Positions 47,056-59,055 of a stretch of DNA of 64,000 bases are shown in pieces. The notes beneath the pieces were generated by a model. The model searched no databases. It saw only the letters and a list, made by a program, of their open reading frames with translations, and was not told where the DNA came from. Each line of letters opens with the position of its first letter. The stretch's first letter is position 1. The translations under genes were made by a program, and so were the position numbers. Origin of the DNA: Sapria himalayana (Eukaryota; Streptophyta; Magnoliopsida; Malpighiales; Rafflesiaceae); NCBI GenBank assembly GCA_029783825.1, contig JAREIK010003088.1:1907969-1971968 (forward strand), in the 5' to 3' direction.

Positions 47056-47220
47056 TGTTGCGATCCTATTGATCCCACATCGCTCCCAGACGAAGTTCCT
47101 GAGTGGTTTATAAGCACGATGCCTCTTTAACCTGTTAGATGGGTTTTAAACCCGTGAGGCCTGCCTGAAGCTGGGTCAAAGCGAATAATATCTTGCTGGT
47201 GGGGGAGCCAGTTTGTAACA
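47056..47220. mobile_element. solo LTR of a short (TRIM-like) retroelement
   Basis: 165 bp starting TGTTGCGATCC and ending GTTTGTAACA, with TG...CA termini in either orientation (TGTTRC inverted ends) and a perfect 5-bp target duplication TGATT (47051-47055 and 47221-47225). It contains cccacatcgct and a TATA-like tttataagca. No internal region or second LTR nearby, so it is best explained as a solo LTR. Confidence 0.82.
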
Positions 47221-47452
47221 TGATTGAATTAATATGCGATTTCACAATTCAAGTTGAGATACTAAATATAAGTAATTTTTGTCATAATAAAATATAATAA
47301 TAAACATATGTTACACCTTTAGAATTATGAATTAATTTCAACTTTATCTCCTAGTATTTTTTATTATTATGACAAAATTATCATATCATCACTTAAAATA
47401 TTAGAAGATCTGTCAAAATATATATATTAGTTTTGAAGATACTTTTATGTGA

Positions 47453-47654
47453 ACACACACACACCTTTTATATATATATATATATATATATATAAGGTGT
47501 GTGTGAAAAAACTTAGATATATATATATATATATATCTATATTGCACACACCTCACACACACACACACCTTAGATATACACACACGCACCTTATGCACAC
47601 ACACACACACACACACACACATACCGTAGATAGATACACACACACACACCTTAG

Positions 47655-47683
<29 letters not shown>
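47453..47683. repeat. cluster of (CA)n/(TA)n microsatellites
   Basis: Alternating (TA)n runs and cacacacaccttagata units, four or more times; low complexity only. Confidence 0.85.
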
Positions 47684-47685
<2 letters not shown>

Positions 47686-47827
47686 CCCTCTCTGTGAAAA
47701 TGGGAATGTTGTTATTTTTACAAAGTTTTTAAAACCATACATACATACATACATATATATATATATATGTATATATAAGTAAAAACTTTGTAAAAATGAC
47801 AACATTCCCATTTACACATAGAGGCCT
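47684..47827. repeat. hairpin (foldback) element
   Basis: Left arm ccctctctgtgaaaatggga continuing to caaagttttta (47684-47730); right arm taaaaactttgtaaaaatga continuing to tacacatagagg (47778-47825). The arms are about 46 bp with few mismatches and the loop is about 48 bp of tatg/tata repeats. It is a small MITE by structure, or a possible precursor of small RNAs. Confidence 0.7.
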
Positions 47828-49344
47828 AGGGCATGCTTGGGGCCCCTCTTTGATGGGGGAGACCTATTAGATCTTTAAATAAAACAACAAACACGTAATG
47901 GTAAGTGTGTGAAATTGAAAAATAGGGTGCATGACAAATGTGAAAAGCGATTTTGCGCGTTCACGGTTCATCCTAAAATTCTAGGTTTACATATTTGCGC
48001 TAGTTTTTTGATTCATAAGGTTTTATATCCAAGAAATTATATTTTTGTCTAAAACATAATTTTTAGATGTAGGGAGTGTTTATTTTTTTGGCTGAATGTT
48101 GAAATTAATTTATTTCATCATTCAGCCATTTGCTTTTTTATTTTTTACTAACATATCACTAAATTTTTTGAAAAAATAGCGGAAATAAAATGACCATCAA
48201 AATTAACTTTTTCTATTCATAAAAAGCTCACTCCAACACAATCAAAACACACACTTCGGTCTCTGCTTATCTATTCAACATTAAGTAAAAAAAAAAAAAT
48301 AAACGACTTAATACTTAATGCTATTAAGTACTATTTAGTATTAATCAAAAAAAAAATTATTTACCGTTAAGTAAAAAAAAATAAACACCACCATAATGCA
48401 CTTTATGAACTTCTTCTGCGTGTGAAAACACATGTAGTAATATTATTCGATTTAGTATAGTTGTTACTTGAACATTATTCTTACTGGATTGTATTTTTCA
48501 AAATTTTTTTATTAAAGTTTTTCTTCATTTCTGTTGAACACAAACAAACATACACACTGACGCACATATAGACGCACACACACGCACACACACGCACACA
48601 CACGCACACACACGCACACACTTTCATATTTTTGAACATAGACGCTCACACACACACATTATATGCATACCAAGTTTTTGGGAGGTGTACAACATATATC
48701 CAAGATTTACAATGCGTATTTTGATGAATATGAATATTATAAATAATGTGTGTGTGTGTGTGTATATATATATATGTTTATATATAAAATAAATTAATTA
48801 TATGATAAAAATTATAAATAATTTAACATATACTTTTTATAAATTATGCAAAATGTGTTACATATTTTAACTGGATAGTATCCTCAAGTCCCAGTTGAGT
48901 ATTTTTAATTATTCAATGAATCCTAGGGTGAATATTTTTGATCTCATAATTTTAAAGAACTCACAAATTGAGTATTTTGTAAATAATAGTATATCATATA
49001 CTGCTATAATATTAGTAAAACATTCAATATATATAAATATTATATATATTTATATATATATATATAAATCATACAAAATTTATATGAATTAAAATAAAAA
49101 TTATTATGTGTATTTATCAAGTAGAGAATACAGATGACATACACATACATAATGTAAATACATGCATAAATTATTTGTGTTCCTATTTTGATAAATGATA
49201 AATGATAAATGATAAATTTTTTTTTTAATTTAATTAATATATTATTGTTCTTTGCGAGGCGATCCGATCGGGATAGAGGAATAATGTACCCCGCCTTGGG
49301 CCTTGCTGTTGAATAATGAACCCAGGGTCGTTTCCCCTCGTTAA
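47828..49344. other. upstream of CUL4, no gene seen
   Basis: AT-rich sequence with an acgcacacac repeat (48558-48625), short palindromic ttaagta(a) motifs (48280-48385) and, just before the CUL4 start, a more GC-balanced segment (49250-49344) that is probably its 5' UTR and core promoter. Confidence 0.5.
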
Positions 49345-52300
49345 ATGTCTCCTCCAACCAAACGATCATCAGCCGCTGCAACGACCGTCACGGTCCCGAT
49401 GTCTTCCGCCGGCACGGGCGCAGGTTGTCCTCCAATGAAGAAAACAAAGCCTCCCGTCCCCCAAACTGCTTCTTCTTCCGAAAACGATGCCGACTCTGAC
49501 ACCGCTGCCATGGCTCTCGATGATGATCCCAAGTTCGATGATCCCTCGCCTCCCACCACCGCCAATCTGGCCCGTAAAAAAGCCACTCCGATGCAGCCTT
49601 CGAAGAAGCTCGTCATCAAGCTCTTCAAAGGCACATTTCATCTCTGTTTCCATTTTGAATTGCATTTTTAGCGAACAACCGGACGGAAATGCTAGAAATC
49701 TCTACATGATTCCTAGGAATACTCACATTCTAAATTTTTTTCATCTGTTAGTCAGTGTTCAACCTGCATCTCGTCACGAAATTTATATTAAGTTTGTAAT
49801 ATGGAGGGTTATGCACCAAGGCTGCATAAGCGAAGTGATTCTGTCTCTGCTCACTGATACATGTGAATCAGTTATGTATAATTTTTTATTCTTAATCTGA
49901 GTAGCTATGCTTGAAGGCTGAAAATCAGTGTTCAGTATGAGTATTAGGAATCCCAAGTCATGGATGGACTGGTTGATAAGGTATTGAAAATATTCATCAA
50001 GTAAAAGAGCTGCAATTTGATTTATTAGACCACTTTCAATTAATATATAAAACAAATGGACGATTGTGGATTTTTGGGGTGGAATAAGCAACGTGGTTTT
50101 GTCTTTGCTCAGGTTTGTCGATATTGCACGAAGAGCTTTGGTAAGCTATCAGGTTCAAAATACGAAAAAAATGACTCTTAGTGTTTTCTCATGGATTGTT
50201 CATTGTCTTGATGGGTGAATATGAATGCTGATTTGCTTGTCAATCTAACAGATGGACCTATAGCAAGCACAATGATTGTGGGTAATGATGACTTGGGGGG
50301 ATTTCATTATTTTTTTGGGGGTAAGTGGAGTGTTGATGATGGTGATGTCTCAAAAATGGTGATCATCCATACCTTGAATACCAATGTAAATGATCATGAC
50401 ATTGTGATATCTGTTGTATTGGACAATAATAAAAAAAAAACAATGCTTTAATGATGTTCATGGTGAAACGTGATGGTTTTGCACAAAGAGGCGAGGAGAG
50501 GAAGGAGAGAGTAAAAAAGTTATTTTCTTTTTTTTTTAATTAATTAATAAAACCAATAACAACACACACACACACACACACACATTCTGATAGGCATGTT
50601 GGTGATAACTCTAGATTTGCCTTGTATATTATCTCGTATAAAATAATAATTGATTTTAATATGTTTTGTCTACTTGTAAAATATTAGATTTGTTTTGTCT
50701 ACTTGTAAGATACTAGATTTGTTTTGTCTACTTATAAAATACTAGATTGACATATAAATATTATGGATATCTCAATTAAATGTAAATTTTTTTTATCAGC
50801 TATCCCATTATGTGTAGAATTGTTAATACAAGATATTTGATGAATTATTTTATGCTTAAAGAAATAGAAAAATAATAAGAATTATATTCAAAAGTATTAT
50901 CATTTCATAATATTTTAATGCTAAAACTAAATTATTTTTTTATTTTTTTTATAAAATTTCACAAAAATTGATGAAACTTGATATATATATTTTATAAAAA
51001 TAAGCAATTATTTATATATAATATACTAATTAATATACATAATAAAATATTTTAGACTATCATATGTAATAAAATTATTTGCATAAAAATTTATTTTCTT
51101 TGAGATCGATTAAATTATCAACAAGATTACTTGGCTTTTTAGAGGACTTATAGTCTTTGTTGATATGTCTTTTGAACTTTGTCATGTCTAATTATTCGTG
51201 TCTAGGACTTTGAAAATTAAGTATTTCTTTTAAACAATATAAGTCAAATTCGAGATTTGAGAAATTTTTTGATCTAAAGTATTTTCATTCTCACCAATAC
51301 AATGACCTTATCATCGTGGTGTTAAATGGAGTGAGGTATCTATTAAAAATTCTTATTGATAATAAATATTGATAGCTTCTATTGTAGCTGATAGAGGTAA
51401 AACATATTTTGTTGGAGTTCTCATATGTGCTGTAATTATAATATATTGAATTATTAAATGTTCCTTAGTCATCATTGTAGGATGATCATTAAACTTACAC
51501 CTAATAGTTTTAAGTATTATTTTATCATTTTGAAGAAAGAATTTTTATACAAAATAAATATTCCGAAAAATGTAGAAAAAATTAAATATTTTTTTATGAA
51601 TATAAAATTTATAATGAAACTTAATTAGAGATAACATAAAAATCATATGATTTGATTAATTATTTTATGGTTGAAATCATATATTATTCAATTCATCTAG
51701 TACTACTTTTATTTAATATAAGTTTTTTAGTGGTTTGAATTAAATATATATCTTTTGTTTTTTAGATTTATATTTTTTAAGGCAAAGTACCAACATATAA
51801 AATATAATGAATCATTTCATTTTTTTGTCAAAATTAGGTGAAATAATTGTGTATTATAGTGTATTATTGCTCCTAATCATTTTAATTTATGATTAAATTA
51901 GTTTTTTATCATTTTATAAAATTACTTAAATGTAAAAATATTTTTTTTATTTAAATTAATATATATGTAAATCAAAAATAATTATCAATAAAAATAATTA
52001 AATATTTAAATTAATCTCAATTGATCCTCAAATATTTGTATGAATTATATATAATGATTCTATACTAATCCCAGAATGATGAATTTGATATAATGTGTTA
52101 TGTGATGTTGAATATGGATAAATAAAGAATAACACGTAGTCTTGAAAATATGGATAAATCATATATTTTAAAAATTATATGATTTTTTAGATTTTTTTTT
52201 TTATATTACAACTTCACATGCTTCACAAGATAACACTTGGTCTCGATGAATTTGACATGGTAGGAGGCTTGCTCATGAAGTATGATCTTTTATTTATTGT

Positions 52301-54606
52301 AAGTTGTAAGCAGGGTCAATTTTTTAAGGTTCGTGGTCTTGGGAATTCACTAGAATTCATTTAACACTTGTCCTTAATGGACTTAATTCCATTTTATTAG
52401 CCTTGTAAACTTTAACTTATTGATTAGTATTACATTCTAATAACATGCATCATTGTCCTCAACTCTAGTCTATTCATAACTTGTTGATTTGAGCAGTGAT
52501 GCAATTCATATCTATTTTTCAATTGTTTGGTAAAAGAAACCATGACTTGTCATATTAATCATTATTTTTGTTATTTTTTTTCTCATCTTTCACATATGAT
52601 AATTTTTTATTTTCTCTAGAGTAATATCTTAATTTATTTCTTTGAGGTATTGCTTATATTTTTCTAAGATTCAAGTTACAATATGTCATGTTGATTGAAA
52701 CTAATGTTCTTTAGTTTTTGAGATTTCAAGCTTGATTAATGACAAATATATTATTAAAAATTTGATATTGATTATTAGAAAATTTCATTCTAGTGATCAA
52801 ATAATATTGAATTTAATATTATTTTTACTTTGCTCTCTTATCATAATTTTAATGTGAAAAATAATTTTTTTTGTATTAGATTGAATTATGAGTTTTATTT
52901 TTTGAGAAGTGTTTAGATGAGTAACTCATTATTTACTAGTTATTAATGTAAGTTTTTTAGTGAGGTGTTGAAAATTACTTGATTAAAAGTTTTGTCAAAT
53001 TCAATTTAATTTTTTTGGTTGCATAGTTCCTTAATGAAAATTTTTGAGACTAATTTCTTTTTTAGAGTTCAAACAAAATTTTTATGATAATTTGATTATT
53101 CCTTAGCAAAAGTATGTATTAATTTTTTGCTAGCGTTAGTTTTATTTGTTATTCTCTATCAAAGTCTCTACTTTATTTAGCTAATATTCTTAGTTCTAAT
53201 GTTAATTTTATATTAGTTGATTTTATTAGGTGTAAGAAAATTTTAGATAGAATATAATTATATGATAATTAGTTGTTCAAATATTGTATATGCTAGCAAT
53301 AAAATTTATTATTTTATGAATTTTTTCATAAGATTATCTTGTATATTATTTTTTGGAAACTTAGTCATAAGAACATAATTTTGGACTTGAGATTTTTTTC
53401 AAAAGTGATAAATATATTTAAATTGTTGTTCAGTAATTATTCTTTTTAATAGGAGATATGTCATGAGATTTTATATTTATTCAATTAATAATTTTTTTTA
53501 ATTATTGAATATTATAAAAAATACATAATATTAACATATTGGATCTTATAAAAATTCTGAAGATAAAAATATTTATGTGATAATATTATTGAGATAATTG
53601 ATTATATAAGAAGTTTTTGTATTATATTCATATATTGGAGGTCATGCATTAATGCGATGCTATATGTTTTTTTTCAATTGCAATAGGTTTCAAGTTTGAA
53701 ATTTATCAGATATAATATCTCTGACTTTTTGGAGATAAGACTGTCAATATATTAATCTCTTTTAAATCTCACACCAAGTGAAAGCCAAGAGTATTGGGTA
53801 TGATTCTATTAGTTGTTTGAAGTTATAGCACAACAAACTATTAACTAAAAATTATTATTATTTGACAAGTTTTTTATATATATTTTTTGATTAGATTGAT
53901 ATTTTTGTTTTTATAATTAATTATTTTATATTATGATAATTATGCATCTAAATATTGACAAAGGATGAGACTTATTGATAATAATGATGCATCTAAATAT
54001 ATTATCTTGAATTTATATTTTTCGTAGTAACCAAAACATATTGAGCTGAATTATTTTTTATTCAGAAAAAAATTTTAAATAATTCTCTTATAATAATTTA
54101 TGACGATGAATTTATAAACTCATTTACTAAAGTTCTTAGAAAAGTTTTAATTACCTTTTATTTTTCTCCACTTAGGCATGCATAATAGTCAAGTACTAAT
54201 TTGAGATAAAATATTGATATGTGTGTGTTATGCATCTCATATTTAATTGTTATTATTATGTGATATGATTCAGGATTTCAATAAAAAATATATGAGAAGA
54301 TTGTGGTGCTTGCTGCTTGCACAATAAGAATTTTTATTCTTGACTTTGAAATAATTGAGAATAAGTTATGATGATGAAATAATACCTAAGAGCGTCTATA
54401 TGATTACAGTGAATGCATATATAAATTTTATTAATAGACTGTTAATTGGTGCGATTATAAGTAGCTGTAGATCTCAGATCTGAGACTTATCTGTCATAGT
54501 TTCTTCAATTTTTGAGGATAAGACTGTCAAGATATTAATCTCTCATACACAACGTATTAAGCTGGAGCCTTGTGCACTATATATGACTTTTATATAAAGA
54601 TTTTGT

Positions 54607-54637
<31 letters not shown>

Positions 54638-55308
54638 TTTGTTGTACAACTTTCATGTTTTCATAATTTACTGATTTTTTTTTTGTTTATATTTATTTAA
54701 CAATTTCACATATTGTTTTATCTTATATTGCATACAGCTAAACCAACACGACCTACAAATTTTGAAGAAGATGTCTGGACAATGCTACAGTCTGCTATCA
54801 AAGCCATATTCTTGAAACAACCATTTTCCTGTGATTTTGAGAAGCTTTATCAGGTAGATAGATCACGCCTCAATATGTTTTTTTGCTGACGTGGACAACA
54901 TAGACAAATCGGTATTTTTATTCCTCGCCAATGTTTTCTTTTTGATGGACTATATTTGCAGTCTGTCAGTGATCTTTGCCTGTGCAAGCTGGGGGAGAAT
55001 CTCTACCAAAGGATTGAGATGGAATGTGAGACTCACATATCTGCAATATTACACTCTTTAGTCGGACAAAGTCCGGACTTGGTTGTTTTTTTGTCACACA
55101 TCGAGAGATGCTGGCAGGATCTCTGTGAACAGATTTTAATGATTCGCAGCATAGCCTTGTATCTGGATAGAACTTATGTTAAGCAGACTCCAAATTTGCG
55201 GTCGCTGTGGGATATGGGCCTGCATCTGTTCAGGAAGCAACTTTCTTTGTGTCCTGAAGTCGAACACAAGACTGTGACTGGCCTCTTGAGATTGATCGAG
55301 AAGGAAAG
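49345..55308 (+). CDS. CUL4: CULLIN4, N-terminal exons 1-3
   Basis: Exons 49345-49630, 54738-54853 and 54962-55308 encode 249 residues in frame. Exon 1 has the typical plant CUL4 leader: MSPPTKRS, PPMKKTKPP and ANLARKKATPMQPSKKLVIK. Exons 2-3 give the first cullin repeats: RPTNFEEDVWTMLQSAIKAI, HSLVGQSPDLVVFLSHIERC, CEQILMIRSIALYLDRTYV and EHKTVTGLLRLIEKER. CUL4 is the scaffold of CRL4-DDB1 ubiquitin ligases in the nucleus. Intron 1 is 5.1 kb and begins with GC (AAAG|GCACAT) if aligned to the conserved VIKxxKAKP junction. The frame ends at a normal donor (AG|GTATTT), but no further cullin exon was recognised to the end of the window, so the gene either continues beyond or is truncated. Confidence 0.85.
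53630..53810. repeat. dispersed repeat copy
   Basis: tattggaggtcatg, then atcagatataatatctctga, gagataagactgtcaatata, ttaatctcttttaaatctca; same family as 6192-6515. Confidence 0.6.
54410..54560. repeat. dispersed repeat copy
   Basis: Carries cagatctgagacttatctgtcatag and gaggataagactgtcaagat-attaatctct, in the same order as the copies at 53630 and 6192. Confidence 0.55.
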
Positions 55309-56019
55309 GTATTTTCAAAAGTTTTGATAATCATGATTTCTTTATCATGCTAGCTCTTTTCATGATGAATTATCTGTTCTAGCTGTTGCTCGTTGCTAGG
55401 TTGGAATTTAGGGTTTAGTGATGATGATGATAAATTGGTTATGTTTGCCAAAATTTGTATCATTCATGTTCTTTTTTCTTGTGTTTTTGCACGAAAAGGA
55501 ATCTAATAGTTCGCCAAAATTGATCTCCGTGTCAGCATGGGAGAAGTGTCATATGTGGATGGCCTGGCTTCATTTGCCTCTCAGATCTAATAATTTTGTT
55601 GCATTGCCTATCAATTAACTGACACACACATCGAACTCAAAAATACAAATTATTTACAAACAAATGAGCATCGGATCCATGTAAGAAATGGGAATCAACT
55701 GCTTGAGAAGGAATATTTTAGATGCCAAAATAATATGCGGAAGCAATGGATGCCAAAATTGTGGTAATTATTGTTTCGGAATAATCAATTATTGATAATA
55801 TAATAATTAATTATTGTTAATATTATAATTCATTATTGCTAATATAATAATCAATTATTGTTAATATAATAATTAATTATTGTATTATAATGCCAAACTT
55901 ATTTGTATGCAAATATACAAGCACAAACATATTAGATTTGATAAAAATTTCAAAATTAAATATATTTTGATGATAAAAATTCTTGGATGACTGATCACTT
56001 GAGAATTCTTTGTGTTGTA

Positions 56020-56185
56020 TGTATATATTGGAGTTAATGTCTTAGTATGATGACAAATATTTTTGTTCAATAGTAATATTTTTTGAATTTTAGACTCATC
56101 AGTCATAAATTCTTTATTTTCTATGATAAGATTGTTGAGATATTAATATCTAATAGATCTTGTGATAGAGTGAAATCATTTGCAC
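56020..56185. repeat. dispersed repeat copy
   Basis: tatattggagttaatg, actcatcagtcataaattct, tatgataagattgttgagat-attaatatct; a more diverged member of the family at 6192, 53630 and 54410. Confidence 0.5.
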
Positions 56186-57759
56186 TTGGCTAGGTGTGAT
56201 CTCTATTGTGTCAATCTTATGTGTCGTACCTCATGTGGTAGTAAAAAATTTAACTTAGCCTTATTAAGTAGTTTGGGTTTAACTAATACTAGGATTTTTT
56301 TTGGTGAATTCTTTTTATAATGCATATTTAGGGGCTAAATAGGCTTTTTGTTGATTAAATTTGCTTCCTTCAAATGAATTTAGTGTGGGCAACTTTTTTT
56401 TATTCACACAAATAATATCATTATTAGTAATGATATTTTTGGCACGAAAAGAATTCTATTTTGACAAATAAACCAAAAATGTTTTGATGAGTTTGTTTTT
56501 CTTCGCTATATGATTGGAAAACGATCATTTGATAAGTGCATTACATATTTTGACAAGTATATCTTAAACATTATTATTATCTAAAAGAGGTCACGCCTTA
56601 GGTTTTATCAATATAGGTCTTATGGTTAGACTTATCTCTTCATTGAGATGTTACTTAGGTTTTACTAATATCTAGGGATTACTATTTTGATTACTCTAAT
56701 TCTGAATTCCTTGATAACAAATGATAATATTATAGCCAATGATGAAATATCTAGAGATATTACAAGCATGAATATCAATTTAAGAATTTTTTTGTTTTCC
56801 ATGTTCTCGATGCAGAATCATGTTTTATATTCTAGCCTATTTTTGTATGTCCCATTGCCAAAAAACTTAATGTTAATCTATTATCTTTTTATCTAATATT
56901 TTGTAAAATTAGCAGACAAACATTCATAAGTCTTAGGTAAAGTAAACGATGAAGAAAAAAAATATCAAGAGAGACAGAAATGTGGTGGCTCTGCTAAATG
57001 TTTGATACTAGCCAAAGAGAATGGGTCATAACAACAAGATAGAGCATAATATGGGAAATATGGCTGCCAATATTTGCAATTGCGAATCATAGGAGATTGG
57101 GTGATGATCAAGTGACATAATGATTGCTTGTTGATTTTGGTATTAGAGATGCTAGTGTTGGTGAATCTATCACATGATGATAATAAGAATTTGAATATTT
57201 TACTATATTGGTAATCATATGAATTTACATATCCTATGATTGAGTATTCAAGATAAAATATAAGAAATGATGACATATGATGATTTATGAAACACGGAGA
57301 TCGAGAATATTGAGATCACTACTAGCGATACCTTCAGATGCATATTTGATTATGATGATCTTCATCTGGATTCATACTATCATATCATAGACACTGATTG
57401 ATAACTTATGTAGTCATACGATTTTAATTTTTTTATATGATATTATATTGTTATTATTTTCTTATTTTTGCTATTTGTTTATATTATTATAATTTATGCA
57501 CTATTGGCTATTGTTTTATTCATCTAATGGGTTATGCTTTGCATATATTTTGCTTTTGATTTTGAAATGAAATAGATTTTTTTAATTGAGGCTAACATGA
57601 TTGTGAATTTAATTTTTTTAATTATTTATTTTATTTTAATTTTTTTAAAGTATGATATTTTTAATAAATATTTCAATAAAAAATTTAAATATAAACATAT
57701 TTTAAATTTTATTTGAATTAAATTTTTTTGTCCAAAAGAAAATCAAAAGTCCAGAACTA

Positions 57760-57930
57760 ACACGGTCATGTCTCGACATGAACTGCGCATGACCCGGCAT
57801 GACCCGTCATGATTTGGCATGGCCTAACATTTATGCGGGTCAAATGGGTCATTTTTGGCATGATGTTTGGCATCTGGCACGGTACGGTGGGACTATTGGG
57901 TCACTCATAAATAGGCCATGCTGACATGAT
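57760..57930. mobile_element. decayed relative of the GC-rich MITE B
   Basis: Repeated gcatgacccggcatgacccgtcatg and ggcatctggcacggtacgg motifs, like the interior of 58590-59055 after C-to-T decay. No termini found. Confidence 0.45.
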
Positions 57931-58589
57931 ATGATTTGTTTATGACATTTTTAAAGAAATCTTATTTTTTGGTATTGTCTTCACTTATTTAAGAATTTAA
58001 AAAAATTTATTGATATTAATTTGCATGAAAACAATCTAAAAATTAAATAAATATATTAATAAAATAAGTAATATTTGATATTGTAACTGTTAGTTAGATA
58101 ATTAATATTTTTTATAGTTATATGATATCTGGAAGAATCATTTAGGGTGTCGATATTAGTGAAAGTGTACACCTAGATCAAATGGTAAGTCGACTAGTGC
58201 ATATACTAACATACAAAGCTTGGATACAATATATATAGTATATCTATTTTGAGAAAAGAAATTGTACTTCATAATATGCAATCTCAATATCTTGAATGTA
58301 TTTGAGAAAAAAATTGTACTTCAAATTTTTTGTCTGAAATCATTTTGAAAAATTAATTTAGTTGAAGTATACCTAATTGGTCATCATCCATTATAAGAAT
58401 ATCATAAATATTTACTATTAGTATCATATATTATCCACACCCATTGGGTTGGTCGAGTAGTCAGGAGGGAATTTCAAGATGTAAGGGTCTTGAGATTGGG
58501 TACCATCTTCATCAAACTTATATGCGAACTTACTTGGAGGCAGAATTAGAGGGAAAACCTGTGCCTTGCAGAAGTTGTTGAGGTGTGGG

Positions 58590-59055
58590 TAGAGGTGTCA
58601 AACGTGCCGGGCCGGCCCGGCCCAGCACGAGGCACGACACGGTTCGGCCGTGCCTGGGCCGGCCCGGCACGATCAAAAAACGTGCCCGGGCCCGTGCCGT
58701 GCCCGGGCGAACAAAGCACGTGCCGTGCCGTGCCTGGCCCGGCACGGCTCGTGCCTTGGCACGGCACGCCGGCACGCGTGCCTGCGTCGTGAGTCGTGAC
58801 TCGTGACCCAACCAGGCCCCGCCCCCGGTAAAAAGACCGCGGGTCGGGTCCAAACAGACCCGACCCGCCCCGCCTGCCCTGCCTTGCCGTGCGCCCGTGC
58901 CCGAGCGGGCCGGCACGGCACGGCACGGCCTTGCCGTGCCCACGGGCCGTGCCGTGCCCGAATTTAAAAAACCGTGCCGTGCCGGGCACGGTAGCATGGC
59001 TGGGCACGTGAAAAACGGGCCGTGCCGTGCTGGGCCGGCCCGTTTGACACCTCTA
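58590..59055. mobile_element. hAT-type MITE B, GC-rich, well preserved
   Basis: 466 bp with perfect 15-bp inverted ends TAGAGGTGTCAAACG / CGTTTGACACCTCTA and a perfect 8-bp target duplication GGTGTGGG (58582-58589 and 59056-59063). The interior is extremely GC-rich, made of gccgtgccgggcacgg-type inverted and direct repeats in an otherwise AT-rich region. Ala/Arg/Gly-rich open frames over it are artefacts of composition. No transposase. Confidence 0.93.

Larger units (their letters stand above)
49631..54737. other. CUL4 intron 1: content
   Basis: 5.1 kb, AT-rich. Contains (CA)n at 50563-50583, a threefold gatttgttttgtctacttgt repeat (about 50660-50745), two copies of the dispersed repeat family (about 53630-53810 and 54410-54560) and a (GT)n at 54617-54638. 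No nested gene seen. Confidence 0.6.
55309..58581. other. no gene recognised after CUL4 exon 3
   Basis: AT-rich. Notable content: four spaced copies of taataatcaattattgttaa (about 55780-55885), a dispersed repeat copy at 56020-56185, and a decayed GGCATGACCC-rich MITE relic at 57760-57930. I looked for the next cullin exon (expected to encode the EAVDRTLLSHLLKMF-like block) and did not see it. Confidence 0.5.

Noticed and set aside
50215..50451. 78-residue frame in CUL4 intron 1
   Set aside because: No recognisable family, no splice signals in phase with CUL4 exons.
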